From Magnetospirillum moscoviense (lineage in GTDB: Bacteria > Pseudomonadota > Alphaproteobacteria > Rhodospirillales > Magnetospirillaceae), in the NCBI RefSeq assembly GCF_001650635.1, contig NZ_LWQU01000152.1, positions 1-64,000 on the forward strand: a DNA stretch of 64,000 nucleotides. The letters are read 5' to 3'. The notes beneath the pieces were generated by a model. That model was not told the DNA's origin and did not search any database. It saw only the letters and a program-made list of their open reading frames with translations. A program made the translations under genes and the position numbers. The number at the start of each line of letters is the position of its first letter. Position 1 is the stretch's first letter. Shown one piece after another: positions 31,963 through 40,501 of the stretch.

Positions 31963-32463
31963 GCAATGGCGTTTTACTGCGATATCAACGATGACTTCAT
32001 CGAAGTCGATCAATTTCATAGCGATGGGCGCTCGCATGCCATGTTCTCTCGCATCGGGCACCAACCGAGCCGAACGACAACCTATTTCGCCTATGTCGGG
32101 TTCGACATCATGCCCGGCGGGACAGATCACGAATTCTATTTCTTCGTTCTTGCCCTTAACGATGCCACCGGCGAGGAACACCGCTATTTCAGCGGCGTAG
32201 ACACCCGACGGCTCATTTCTTCACCCGAAGATCGCTCCCGCGTACTGCGGGCGATCTGCGAGATGACATTCCGTCTGCTGCATATGGTCAGGCCGAACCG
32301 TGTGTTCTGGTATACCTACGACGATTATCCGCCTGGCAAGGCGTTGGACAAGTACGACCAGATCGTCAGCGTGTTTCAGGCCTGCGCCTATGTCGTCACG
32401 AGGAACGACAGCTACGAACGTAAACGTGAATGGTGGGCCGACAAATACGAAGATCGGTCATGA
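31963..32463 (+). CDS. hypothetical protein
   Basis: 166 residues from the ATG at 31963, which has GAGG at a suitable distance; the frame is open back to a TTG at 31873, through the palindrome at 31877. The protein is soluble, aromatic-rich and acidic (MAFYCDINDDFIEVDQFHSDG; later HEFYFFVLALNDATG and RVFWYTYDDYPPGKALDKY, ending KREWWADKYED). I do not recognise a family. The DNA is visibly less GC-rich than its neighbours and codon use is more relaxed, which suggests recent acquisition. It may be an immunity or effector-related protein, but there is no direct evidence. Confidence 0.6.
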   Translation, partial: AMAFYCDINDDFIEVDQFHSDGRSHAMFSRIGHQPSRTTTYFAYVGFDIMPGGTDHEFYFFVLALNDATGEEHRYFSGVDTRRLISSPEDRSRVLRAICEMTFRLLHMVRPNRVFWYTYDDYPPGKALDKYDQIVSVFQACAYVVTRNDSYERKREWWADKYEDRS

Positions 32464-32564
32464 CCGATTTACTGTTGTAGGTTCGCGCCTACGTGCGATA
32501 AGGTTACCGACAGTAAGCGCCGCTTACTATTTTGGTTGTCGTTACGGAATGAACGGTGGGTAGC

Positions 32565-32726
32565 ATGATGGACCGTGACCAGCAGATCGAGCGCATCAAG
32601 GGCGCCGAGGCGCGTGCTCAGGGCTATCTCGATCGCTGGATGGCCAATCCCGAGTTTCGGGCGGCCTTGTTGCGCCATCTTCCGCCGCAGCAGCCGCCGG
32701 CCAAGGCGGCCCCGTCCAACGGCTGA
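32565..32726 (+). CDS. small hypothetical protein
   Basis: 53 residues (MMDRDQQIERIKGAEARAQG..., ending PPAKAAPSNG), with GGTGGG upstream of the ATG and an intrinsic terminator seven bases after the stop. It is a single amphipathic helix-rich segment containing YLDRWMANPEFRAALLRHL followed by a proline/alanine tail. The compact unit of ribosome site, frame and terminator supports expression. No family recognised. Confidence 0.6.
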   Translation: MMDRDQQIERIKGAEARAQGYLDRWMANPEFRAALLRHLPPQQPPAKAAPSNG

Positions 32727-32732
32727 CCCCAG

Positions 32733-32760
32733 GCCCCGCTTCGGCGGGGCTTTCGTTTTC
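32733..32760 (+). terminator. rho-independent terminator
   Basis: GCCCCGC / GCGGGGC stem with a TTCG tetraloop followed by TTTCGTTTTC, immediately after the 53-residue gene. Confidence 0.9.
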
Positions 32761-32819
32761 TTGACCCGCCGCGTCCCACGACGCATCTTGGCGCTTTGCA
32801 ACGCCGGGAACGCACGCTT

Positions 32820-33218
32820 ATGGGCACCATCTATGTCGCCGCCAGCAAGGCCAACCAGGAATGGGGGGCCGATGTCGGCTTGGGCAAGAACCTCTTTAAG
32901 GTGGGCGTCACCGACGATTCCCCCGAGACGATCCTGGAAGGCTTCGCCGGCCAAACCGACTGGAAGGTGTTGAAGTCGGCGCCGTGCGAGATATCTGAAG
33001 AAGAGGCCCTGGCCCAACTGAGTCGCAAGGAAAAGGCGGTCGATCCGCTTTATTACCCCAAGCTCAGGGGCGCGGTCGGCCTGTTCAAGGTCACCATCGC
33101 CAGCGTCGAGAATTCCATGCTGGTGGCCCTGGCCCTGGATGGCCGCGAGCCGCCGAAGAACTTCAAGGTCAAGCCGGCCGATATCGGCCAGTACCTGATC
33201 AACAACGCGGTCAAGTAG
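32820..33218 (+). CDS. hypothetical protein, possibly GIY-YIG/T5orf172-like
   Basis: 132 residues from the ATG at 32820 (MGTIYVAASKANQEWGADVG). The order IYVA... , LFKVGVTDDSPETILEGFAG and TDWKVLKSAPC resembles the start of GIY-YIG or T5orf172 domains (Y, then KVGxT), with a long loop and EEALAQLSRKEKAV after it. The catalytic Arg and Glu of GIY-YIG nucleases are not clear, so the resemblance may be to the fold only. It sits 11 bases before the dihydroorotase gene and is probably co-transcribed with it. Function unknown. Confidence 0.65.
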   Translation: MGTIYVAASKANQEWGADVGLGKNLFKVGVTDDSPETILEGFAGQTDWKVLKSAPCEISEEEALAQLSRKEKAVDPLYYPKLRGAVGLFKVTIASVENSMLVALALDGREPPKNFKVKPADIGQYLINNAVK

Positions 33219-33229
33219 GAAGCTGCCTC

Positions 33230-34567
33230 ATGAGCGAGACCTTCGATCTGATCATCCGGGGCGGCGCCATCGTCACCCCCAATGGCACCGCGCAGGCCGA
33301 CATCGGCGTCGCAGGCGGGCGCATCACCGCCATCGGCGACCTTGCCCAGGCCGAGGCGGCCAATGCCTTCGACGCTTCCGGCCTGACCGTGCTGCCGGGC
33401 GTGATCGACACCCAGGTCCACTTCCGCGAGCCGGGGCTGGAGCATAAGGAAGATTTGTCCACCGGCACCGCCGCGGCGGCCATGGGCGGCGTGGTGGCGA
33501 TCTTCGAGATGCCCAACACCAAGCCCGGCACCACCACCGAGACCGAGCTGAAGGACAAGCTGAAGCGTGCGCAAGGCCGGGCCTGGACCGACCACGCCTT
33601 CTTCCTGGGCGCCGCCGGCGACAATGTCGATCATCTGGCCCAGTGGGAACGCATTCCCGGCTGCGCCGGCATCAAGGTGTTCATGGGATCAAGCACCGGC
33701 AACCTGTTGGTGGCCGACGATGCCACCCTGGCCCGGGTGCTGGCGCAAGGCACGCGGCGCGTCGCCGTCCATTGCGAGGACGAGGAACGCCTGATCGAGC
33801 GTAAGGGCCTGGCCGAGGCGGCCGCCCATCCGCGCGCCCACCACATCTGGCGCGACGAGGAAACCGCCCTGAAGGCCACCACCCGGCTGATCCGGCTGGC
33901 CGAGAAGGCCCGGCGCCGCGTCCATGTCCTGCACGTCACCACCGCCGAGGAAATGGCCTATCTGGCCGGGCACAAGGATCTGGCCACCGTCGAGACCACG
34001 CCGCAGCACCTGACCCTTGCCGCGCCGGAATGCTATGAGCAGCTGGGCACCCTGGCCCAGATGAACCCGCCGATCCGCGAGGCCCGCCACCGCGACGCCC
34101 TGTGGGCGGCCATCAATGACGGCACCGTCGATGTGCTGGGGTCCGACCACGCGCCGCACACCCTGGAGGAAAAGGGCCAGCCCTATCCGAAAAGCCCGTC
34201 GGGCATGACCGGGGTGCAGACCCTGGTGCCGATCATGCTGGACCATGTCCATCATGGCCGGCTTAGCCTGGAACGCTTCGTCGATCTGACCTCGGCGGGA
34301 CCGTCGCGCATCTACAATCTGGCCGGCAAGGGCCGCATCGCGCTGGGCTACGACGCCGACTTCACCATCGTCGATCTGAAGGCCAAGCGCACCATCACCA
34401 ACCGGTGGATCGTCAGCCGTTGCGGCTGGACCCCGTTCGACGGCAAGAAGGTCACCGGCTGGCCGCTGGCCACCATCATCCGCGGCCATATCGTCATGCG
34501 CGAAGACAGCCTGATCGGCGATCCAATGGGCGCCCCGGTGCGTTTCCAGGAAGCCTATCCGGAATAG
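33230..34567 (+). CDS. pyrC: dihydroorotase, amidohydrolase family
   Basis: Cyclises carbamoyl-aspartate to dihydroorotate in pyrimidine synthesis. 445 residues. The metal site reads DTQVHFREPGLEHKEDL, so one of the two N-terminal histidines is replaced by Gln, as is common in alphaproteobacterial class I enzymes. The carbamylated lysine is in AGIKVFMGSSTGNLL, histidine ligands in VHVLHVTT and the catalytic Asp in LGSDHAPHTLEEKG. Since the pyrB-linked homologue at 6560-7870 has lost the ligands, this is the likely working dihydroorotase. An allantoinase-like substrate cannot be excluded. Confidence 0.88.
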   Translation: MSETFDLIIRGGAIVTPNGTAQADIGVAGGRITAIGDLAQAEAANAFDASGLTVLPGVIDTQVHFREPGLEHKEDLSTGTAAAAMGGVVAIFEMPNTKPGTTTETELKDKLKRAQGRAWTDHAFFLGAAGDNVDHLAQWERIPGCAGIKVFMGSSTGNLLVADDATLARVLAQGTRRVAVHCEDEERLIERKGLAEAAAHPRAHHIWRDEETALKATTRLIRLAEKARRRVHVLHVTTAEEMAYLAGHKDLATVETTPQHLTLAAPECYEQLGTLAQMNPPIREARHRDALWAAINDGTVDVLGSDHAPHTLEEKGQPYPKSPSGMTGVQTLVPIMLDHVHHGRLSLERFVDLTSAGPSRIYNLAGKGRIALGYDADFTIVDLKAKRTITNRWIVSRCGWTPFDGKKVTGWPLATIIRGHIVMREDSLIGDPMGAPVRFQEAYPE

Positions 34568-34568
34568 G

Positions 34569-35474
34569 CTAATCCCACAGCCACGCCGCCCCGCGCACGC
34601 CGGACGAATCGCCGTGCACGGGCGGCAGCAGGCGGGTGACGACGCTGTCGGAAAAGACGTATCGGCCCCAACGGGCCGGTACGTTGCGATAAAGCCGGGC
34701 CAGATTGCCGACACCGCCACCCAGCGCGATAACGTGCGGATCAAGGATGTTGATCACCACCGCCAGCGCCCGGGCCAGCCGGTCCTCGTAGCGTTCCAGG
34801 GCCGCTTCGGCCAAACCGTCGCCGGCTTGGGCCAATCGCTCGATCTCGGGCACCCGCAAGCCCTGGCCGTGGTCGCGTTCAAGGCCTGGTCCCGACAGGA
34901 AGGTCTCGACGCAGCCGGAGCGGCCGCAATAGCAGGCCGTCCCCGGCCGCTCGTCATCGGCGGGCCATGGCAGCGGATTGTGCCCCCATTCGCCGGCCAC
35001 CGCGTTGGGACCTGTGACCAGCTTTCCCTGCACCACCAGCCCGCCACCGACGCCGGTGCCTAAGATCACCCCGAACATGGTGGCAGCCCCGGCCCCGGCG
35101 CCGTCGGTCGCTTCCGAAAGCGCGAAGCAATCGGCGTCGTTGGCCAGCCGCACCGGCCGGCCCAGCGCGTCTTGCAGGTCGCGGTCGAACGGCTGGCCGA
35201 TCAGCCAGGTGGAATTGGCGTTCTTGACCAGCCCGGTGGCTGGCGAAATGGTGCCGGGAATGCCGATGCCGACGCTGGCCCGTCCGCCCAGCTGGGCCTC
35301 GAGCCCTTCGACCAGATCGCGGATGGTGCGGATGGTACCGTCATACGAGCCGCGCTCGGTGGCGACGCGCCGACGTGCCAGTTCGACGCCGCTGGTCCGA
35401 TCCAGAGCGATGGCTTCGGTCTTAGTGCCGCCCAGGTCGATGCCGATGCGAAGCGCTTCCATGCCTTCGGTCAT
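34569..35474 (-). CDS. ROK family sugar kinase (fructokinase/N-acetylglucosamine kinase type)
   Basis: 301 residues from the ATG at 35474. The ATP-binding DLGGTKTEAIAL is near the N-terminus; ANDADCFALSEA contains the catalytic Asp, ILGTGVGGGLVV the second phosphate motif, EWGHNPLPW the ROK histidine, and CYCGRSGCVETFLSG the structural zinc-binding cysteines. The closest match by eye is the E. coli Mak/NagK group, so the substrate is probably fructose, mannose or N-acetylglucosamine. Converges on the dihydroorotase gene with one base between stops. Confidence 0.9.
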   Translation of the reverse strand: MTEGMEALRIGIDLGGTKTEAIALDRTSGVELARRRVATERGSYDGTIRTIRDLVEGLEAQLGGRASVGIGIPGTISPATGLVKNANSTWLIGQPFDRDLQDALGRPVRLANDADCFALSEATDGAGAGAATMFGVILGTGVGGGLVVQGKLVTGPNAVAGEWGHNPLPWPADDERPGTACYCGRSGCVETFLSGPGLERDHGQGLRVPEIERLAQAGDGLAEAALERYEDRLARALAVVINILDPHVIALGGGVGNLARLYRNVPARWGRYVFSDSVVTRLLPPVHGDSSGVRGAAWLWD

Positions 35475-35562
35475 GCCATAAACGACGCGGCTTGCACACC
35501 CGCCGTAAATCGGCAAGCATATGCCGGTTTAGAGCGGGGCGTGATCTAACGGAGGACCCATC

Positions 35563-36594
35563 GTGAGCCAGGCTGCCCTTGACTTCCCCTTCCCCACCCC
35601 GCCCGAAGCCGGCGCGGTCACGGAGGTCGCCCTGGGCATCTGGTGGATTCGCATGAAGCTGCCCTTCGCCCTGGACCACATCAATCTTTGGGCGCTGGAC
35701 GATGGCGACGGCTGGGTGCTGGTCGATACCGGGGTCGGCAATGACGAGACCTGGGACACCTGGCAGGCGCTGTTCGCCGGACCGCTGGCCGCCAAGCCGG
35801 TGACCGGCCTGATCTGCACCCACTTCCACCCCGACCATATGGGCCTGGCCGGCCCGCTGACCGAAAAGTGGGGCGTGCGCATGCAGGCCACGGTCGGCGA
35901 ATGGACCTTCGGCCGCATGCTGATGCTGGACCAGGGGCCGGACTATGTGGAAAACCAGGTCGAGCATTATCGCCGCTGCGCTTATGACGACGACATGCTG
36001 GCCGGCATCCGCGAGCGGGCCGGGACCTATCGTTCCCGCATCCGTCCGCTGCCCACCGCTATCACCGCCATTCGACACGGATCGGAACTGACCATCGGCG
36101 GCCGGACCTGGCGGGTGCTGGAAGGCGGAGGCCATTCGCCCGAACATGCCTGCCTGTGGTGCGAGGACGCCAACGTGCTGATCTCGGGCGACCAGATCCT
36201 GCCCAAGATTAGCCCGATCATCGGCGTGTGGCCGCAAGAACCCGACGCCACACCGCTAGGCGACTTCCTGGCCGCCCTTGAGCGCCTGAAGCAATTACCG
36301 GCCGACGCCCTGGTGCTGCCGTCGCACAACCTGCCCTTCACCGGACTGCATGCCCGCGCCGACCAATTGCAGGCCCACCATCAAGATCGCCTGGACCTGA
36401 CGCTCGAGGCCTGCTCGGCCCAGGGCGTCACCGCCCGCGATGTTTTGAAGGTGTTGTTCAAGCGGCCGCTGGACGCCCAGCAGACCAGCTTCGCCATCGG
36501 CGAAAGCCTGTCGCACCTGCACCATTTGATGGAGCAAGGCGCGATCAGGCGAAACGACAGAGGCGATGGAGTGTGGATCTACGCCAAGGCGTGA
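35563..36594 (+). CDS. MBL-fold metallo-hydrolase, LACTB2-like
   Basis: 343 residues. The metal motif is CTHFHPDHMGLAGP, followed by GGGHSPEHACLW and ISGDQILPKISPI, so both zinc sites can form. The C-terminal ~90 residues form a winged-helix-like tail (ARDVLKVLFKRPLDAQQTS, ESLSHLHHLMEQGAIRRN) as in LACTB2-type hydrolases. Substrate unknown; candidates are thioesters or nucleic acid ends. Its stop abuts that of the convergent ArsR-family gene. It does not resemble the shorter persulfide dioxygenase that BigR controls in Xylella. Confidence 0.88.
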   Translation: MSQAALDFPFPTPPEAGAVTEVALGIWWIRMKLPFALDHINLWALDDGDGWVLVDTGVGNDETWDTWQALFAGPLAAKPVTGLICTHFHPDHMGLAGPLTEKWGVRMQATVGEWTFGRMLMLDQGPDYVENQVEHYRRCAYDDDMLAGIRERAGTYRSRIRPLPTAITAIRHGSELTIGGRTWRVLEGGGHSPEHACLWCEDANVLISGDQILPKISPIIGVWPQEPDATPLGDFLAALERLKQLPADALVLPSHNLPFTGLHARADQLQAHHQDRLDLTLEACSAQGVTARDVLKVLFKRPLDAQQTSFAIGESLSHLHHLMEQGAIRRNDRGDGVWIYAKA

Positions 36595-36918
36595 TCAGGC
36601 CGCAGCGCAGCCGCCGCCCACTTCCTTGGCGCAATAAAGACCATACAGGGTGTTGATCACCGCGCTCGCCTCGTGACCGGCCAGGGAATAGTGGATGGTC
36701 TGGGCCTGGCGGCGGGTCTGCACCAGATTGTCGCGACGCAGACGGGCCAGATGCTGCGACAGGGCGGATTGGGACAGCCCAATCAGGCGCTCGAGCTCGC
36801 CCACCGACTTTTCTCCGTGGAGAAGCTGACACAGAATCATCAGCCGATGTTCGTTGCTCATGGCCTTCAGCAACGTGCTCGCGCGTCGAGCACTATCCTG
36901 AAGCTTTTCTAATTCCAT
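36595..36918 (-). CDS. ArsR-family regulator, BigR/SqrR-like persulfide sensor
   Basis: 107 residues from the ATG at 36918; the A/T-rich frame upstream is not coding-like. Winged-helix DNA-binding protein with the recognition helix in LIGLSQSALSQHLARLRRDNLV. Cys30 (RLMILCQLL) and Cys96 (LYGLYCAKE) are 66 residues apart, the same spacing as the redox cysteines of BigR and SqrR, which form a tetrasulfide bridge with sulfane sulfur and release DNA. The classical ArsR metal motif ELCVCDL is absent. I infer a reactive-sulfur sensor. Targets in this window are unclear apart from its own promoter. Confidence 0.88.
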   Translation of the reverse strand: MELEKLQDSARRASTLLKAMSNEHRLMILCQLLHGEKSVGELERLIGLSQSALSQHLARLRRDNLVQTRRQAQTIHYSLAGHEASAVINTLYGLYCAKEVGGGCAAA

Positions 36919-37114
36919 ATCCACAGATTCGGCTCCGACTACAAACCCGGAATATACTATACCACTGATTTTCGATACTTCAAGATTGCATGACAAAAAT
37001 TCCGGAGTTTCCATTGTCTTTGCCCACTTGAATAACAACATTATCATGTTAATTAGTCTGACACATGATGGCTTCCGCCAGGTAGTATCTATTGCTTATT
37101 TATGATGTTCTAAA
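36919..37114 (-). promoter_or_regulatory. A/T-rich promoter region of the ArsR-family gene
   Basis: On the minus strand TTGAAG (36978-36983) and TATAGT (36956-36961) are 16 bases apart, a good sigma-70-type promoter 38 bases ahead of the start codon. An imperfect palindrome, GGTATAGTATATTCC on that strand (36949-36963), covers the -10 box and could be the regulator's own operator. The whole 196-base stretch is far more A/T-rich than its surroundings. Confidence 0.5.
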
Positions 37115-39031
37115 TTAGGCAATCGCCGCATTGACCCGCTGACCCAGCGCGTCCAGCACCGTGGCAACGATCTGCGGGGCGTTCAGGCCGGCCTGGTCAT
37201 ACTGGACCGTCGGCGCATCATGCTCGATGAAGCGGTCGGGCAGCGCCATCGGCCGCACCTTCAAGCCCTTGTCCAGCGCGCCCGACAAGGCCAGTAGATT
37301 AAGAACATGGCTGCCGAAGCCGCCGATCGAGCCTTCCTCGATGGTGATCAGCACTTCGTGCTCGCGGGCCAGGCGCAGGATCAGCTCCTCGTCCAGCGGC
37401 TTCATAAAGCGGGCGTCGGCGACGGTGGTCGAAAGACCGCGCGCCGCCAGATCGTCGGCGGCGGCCAGCGCCTCACCCAGGCGGGTTCCCAGCGACAACA
37501 GCGCCACCCGGTTGCCCTGGCGCAGCACCCTGCCCTTGCCGATGGGCAGCACCGAGCCGCGTTCAGGCAGATCGACGCCGACACCCTCGCCGCGCGGATA
37601 GCGGAAGAAGGACGGACGATCATCGATGGCGGCGGCGGTGGCCACCGCATGCATCAGCTCGGCCTCGTCTGACGGGCACATGAAGACATGGTCGGGCAGG
37701 CAGCCCAGGAAGGCCAGGTCGAACGAGCCGGCATGGGTCGCCCCGTCGGCGCCGACCAATCCGGCGCGGTCGATGGCGAAACGCACCGGCAGGCCCTGCA
37801 ACACCACGTCGTGGACCACCTGGTCGTAGCCACGCTGCAGGAACGACGAATAAAGCGCGCAGAACGGCTTGAAGCCCTCGCAGGCCAGGCCGGCGGCGAA
37901 GGTCACCGCATGCTGTTCGGCGATGCCGACATCGAAGCAGCGTTCGGGATGCTTGTCCGCGAACTTGTCCAGTCCAGTCCCGGCCGGCATGGCCGCCGTG
38001 ATGGCGACAATGCGGTCATCGTGGGCGGCCTCGGCCAGCAGGCCGCGGGCGAACACCGAGGTATAGCTGGGCGCGTTGGCCTTGGGCTTGGCCAGCTTGC
38101 CGGTCACCACGTCGAAGCGGCCGACGCCATGATACTTGTCGGCGGCTTCCTCGGCCGGCGGATAGCCCCGGCCCTTCTTGGTCACCACATGGATCAAAAC
38201 CGGCTTGGTTTCGGCCGAATCGCGAACGTTCTTCAAGACCGGCAGCAGGTGATCGAAATTGTGGCCGTCAATCGGGCCGACGTAATAGAAGCCCAGCTCC
38301 TCGAACAAGGTGCCGCCGCCCGAGACCATGCCGCGGGCATATTCCTCGGCCCGGCGCGCCGCGCGCTCGAGGGGCGGCGGCAGCATGGCGGCGATGTCCT
38401 TGGCGAAATGGCGAATCGACAGATAGGGCCTGGACGACAACAGGCGCGACAGATAGGCGCTCATGGCGCCAACCGGCGGGGCGATCGACATGTCGTTGTC
38501 GTTCAGCACCACCACCAGGCGGCTGTCCATCGAGCCGGCATTGTTCATCGCCTCATAGACCATGCCGGCGCTCATGGCGCCGTCGCCGATCACCGCGACG
38601 ACGTTGAAATTCTCGCCCTTGAGGTCGCGGCCCACCGCCATGCCCAACCCGGCCGAGATCGAGGTCGAGGAATGACCGGCCCCGAAGGGGTCGTACTCGC
38701 TCTCGCTTCGCTTGGTGAATCCCGACAGGCCGCCGCCTTGACGAAGCGTGCGCATGCGGTCGCGCCGGCCGGTCAGAATCTTGTGCGGATAGGCCTGATG
38801 GCCGACGTCCCAGATCAGCTTGTCGGCCGGGGTCTGAAAGACGTGGTGCAGCGCCACCGTCAGTTCCACCACGCCAAGGCCCGCCCCCAAATGGCCGCCG
38901 GTGATCGACACCGATTCGATCATCTCCTGACGAACCTCGTCGGACAGTTGGCGCAGCTGCTCGACAGAAAAGTCGCGCATGTCGGCCGGAACGTGGACCT
39001 GGTCCAGCAGGCGGGTGGACGAGTTGGTCAT
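37115..39031 (-). CDS. dxs: 1-deoxy-D-xylulose-5-phosphate synthase
   Basis: Thiamine-diphosphate enzyme condensing pyruvate and glyceraldehyde-3-phosphate, the entry step of the MEP isoprenoid pathway. 638 residues. Diagnostic segments are [42 protein letters not shown], the cofactor-binding [18 protein letters not shown], and [14 protein letters not shown] in the transketolase-like second half. Third gene of xseB-ispA-dxs, 11 bases after ispA. ispG, a later enzyme of the same pathway, lies at the right end of the window. Confidence 0.97.
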   Translation of the reverse strand: MTNSSTRLLDQVHVPADMRDFSVEQLRQLSDEVRQEMIESVSITGGHLGAGLGVVELTVALHHVFQTPADKLIWDVGHQAYPHKILTGRRDRMRTLRQGGGLSGFTKRSESEYDPFGAGHSSTSISAGLGMAVGRDLKGENFNVVAVIGDGAMSAGMVYEAMNNAGSMDSRLVVVLNDNDMSIAPPVGAMSAYLSRLLSSRPYLSIRHFAKDIAAMLPPPLERAARRAEEYARGMVSGGGTLFEELGFYYVGPIDGHNFDHLLPVLKNVRDSAETKPVLIHVVTKKGRGYPPAEEAADKYHGVGRFDVVTGKLAKPKANAPSYTSVFARGLLAEAAHDDRIVAITAAMPAGTGLDKFADKHPERCFDVGIAEQHAVTFAAGLACEGFKPFCALYSSFLQRGYDQVVHDVVLQGLPVRFAIDRAGLVGADGATHAGSFDLAFLGCLPDHVFMCPSDEAELMHAVATAAAIDDRPSFFRYPRGEGVGVDLPERGSVLPIGKGRVLRQGNRVALLSLGTRLGEALAAADDLAARGLSTTVADARFMKPLDEELILRLAREHEVLITIEEGSIGGFGSHVLNLLALSGALDKGLKVRPMALPDRFIEHDAPTVQYDQAGLNAPQIVATVLDALGQRVNAAIA

Positions 39032-39042
39032 AATGATCTTCC

Positions 39043-39951
39043 TTAGGTCCGCCGCTCGACGATATAGAGCGCGGTCGAGCGTAGCAGGTCGGCCTTGTCG
39101 CCGAAGGGTTCAAGGTGACGGCAGGCCTGGTCGGCCAGCATTTTGGCCTGGGCGCGGGCCCGGTCGATGCCCAGAAGCGAAACGAAGGTGGCCTTGCCGG
39201 CCTCGGCATCCTTGCGCAGCGCCTTGCCGACCTGCTTCGCGTCGCCCTCGACATCCAAGATGTCGTCGGCGATCTGGAAGGCCAGACCGATCTCACGCGC
39301 GTAATTCTTCAAGGCCAGCCGCAGGGACGATGCCGCCTTGCCCAGGATCGCCCCGGCCTCGCAGCCGTAGCTGATCAGGCGACCGGTCTTCATCTGCTGC
39401 AGGCGGGTGATGTCGTTGACGTCCATGTCCAGGCTGGCCGCCTGCAGATCGACCATTTGACCGCCGACCATGCCCTGGCCGCCGGCGGCGTGGGCCAACT
39501 CGCCCACCAGCTGGCAGCGGACGGCCGGGTCGCAATGGGTGGCCTCGCCGGCCAGAACTTCGAAGGCCCGGGTCAGCAGGCCGTCGCCCGCCAACAGCGC
39601 CGTGGCCTCGTCGAACTTCTTGTGGCAGGTCGGACGTCCACGGCGCAAATCGTCATCGTCCATGCACGGCAAATCGTCATGGACCAGCGAATAGCAATGG
39701 ACCATTTCAAGGGCGGCCGCCACCCGGAGCGCCGACGAAGGCGAAACGTTGAACAGCGACGCCGACTGCATCACCAGGAACGGCCGCAAACGCTTGCCGC
39801 CATCCAGGGTGGCATAGCGCATGGCGTCATGGACACGCCGTTCCGGGCACTCGCCGGCCTGCAGCAGCAGATCGAGCTCGGCGTTGACTTGGGCGGCGGC
39901 GGCGGCCAGCGCCTCGGACAAGCGGCGGGATTGCGGGGACATACGGGGCAT
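39043..39951 (-). CDS. ispA: farnesyl/geranylgeranyl diphosphate synthase
   Basis: Builds C15 (or C20) prenyl diphosphates from IPP and DMAPP. About 302 residues from the ATG at 39951. The first aspartate-rich motif is [14 protein letters not shown] and the second is [27 protein letters not shown] and GGQMVDLQA are also conserved. Chain length cannot be told for certain, but position beside xseB and dxs is typical of ispA. It starts eight bases after xseB. Confidence 0.95.
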   Translation of the reverse strand: MPRMSPQSRRLSEALAAAAAQVNAELDLLLQAGECPERRVHDAMRYATLDGGKRLRPFLVMQSASLFNVSPSSALRVAAALEMVHCYSLVHDDLPCMDDDDLRRGRPTCHKKFDEATALLAGDGLLTRAFEVLAGEATHCDPAVRCQLVGELAHAAGGQGMVGGQMVDLQAASLDMDVNDITRLQQMKTGRLISYGCEAGAILGKAASSLRLALKNYAREIGLAFQIADDILDVEGDAKQVGKALRKDAEAGKATFVSLLGIDRARAQAKMLADQACRHLEPFGDKADLLRSTALYIVERRT

Positions 39952-39959
39952 GACGATCC

Positions 39960-40205
39960 CTATTCCACTGCCGCCGGGGCCACCGAGACCGCCCCATCCG
40001 GCCCCAGCACGATCCGTTCGACCCGGGCCTGGGCTTCCTTCAGACGGGCCTCGCAATGGGCGCGCAGCTTGGCGCCCCGCTCATAGGCGGCGATGGCATC
40101 GTCCAGGCGGGTCGCGCCGGTCTCCAGCCGTTTGACGATCCCTTCGAGTTCGGCCAAGGCCTCCTCGAAGCTGAGCGCGGCGATATCGGGCGGAAGATCG
40201 GCCAT
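39960..40205 (-). CDS. xseB: exodeoxyribonuclease VII small subunit
   Basis: 81 residues, normal for XseB. The conserved LSFEEALAELEGIVKRLETG and LDDAIAAYERGAKLRAHCEARL form the helical hairpin that coats the catalytic XseA subunit. First gene of the xseB-ispA-dxs operon; xseA is not in the window. Confidence 0.95.
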   Translation of the reverse strand: MADLPPDIAALSFEEALAELEGIVKRLETGATRLDDAIAAYERGAKLRAHCEARLKEAQARVERIVLGPDGAVSVAPAAVE

Positions 40206-40501
40206 CGGCGTGAAAACTCGCGGTGGAATGTGAAGCGAAGGGCGGGAGTTTACGGATCACGCCACCGGAAGGCAAGCCTCGCGCCATTCAGGGTGGGCAC
40301 GCCCCACCCACCGCATTTCACACTCGACAGAAACCGCCCGTTCGCCACACTTTCGGGGGGTTTTTCTGCCACCCATGTAATTGAGCGAGCCACCCCGCCT
40401 GGGTGTTTCGGGTGGCTTCGGTCTTTGGCAATGTAGCGACAGTTGAAGCCAAACCATATCACATGGGCAGCAAGACCCAACCCGGACGAGGAAAAGAGAC
40501 G
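40206..40501. promoter_or_regulatory. divergent control region of xseB-ispA-dxs and cbbM-cbbP
   Basis: No gene. The region carries an inverted repeat AGCCACCC (40388-40395) and GGGTGGCT (40410-40417), 14 bases apart, roughly 85 bases ahead of the cbbM start, where an activator or repressor could act. CbbR sites usually contain T-N11-A half-sites and I cannot assign this repeat to CbbR by eye; no cbbR gene is in the window. Confidence 0.5.

Noticed and set aside
35563-36594. MBL hydrolase as the persulfide dioxygenase partner of the BigR-like regulator
   Set aside because: The C-terminal winged-helix tail and length fit LACTB2-like hydrolases; the ETHE1-type pattern is not seen, and the genes converge and are not co-transcribed.
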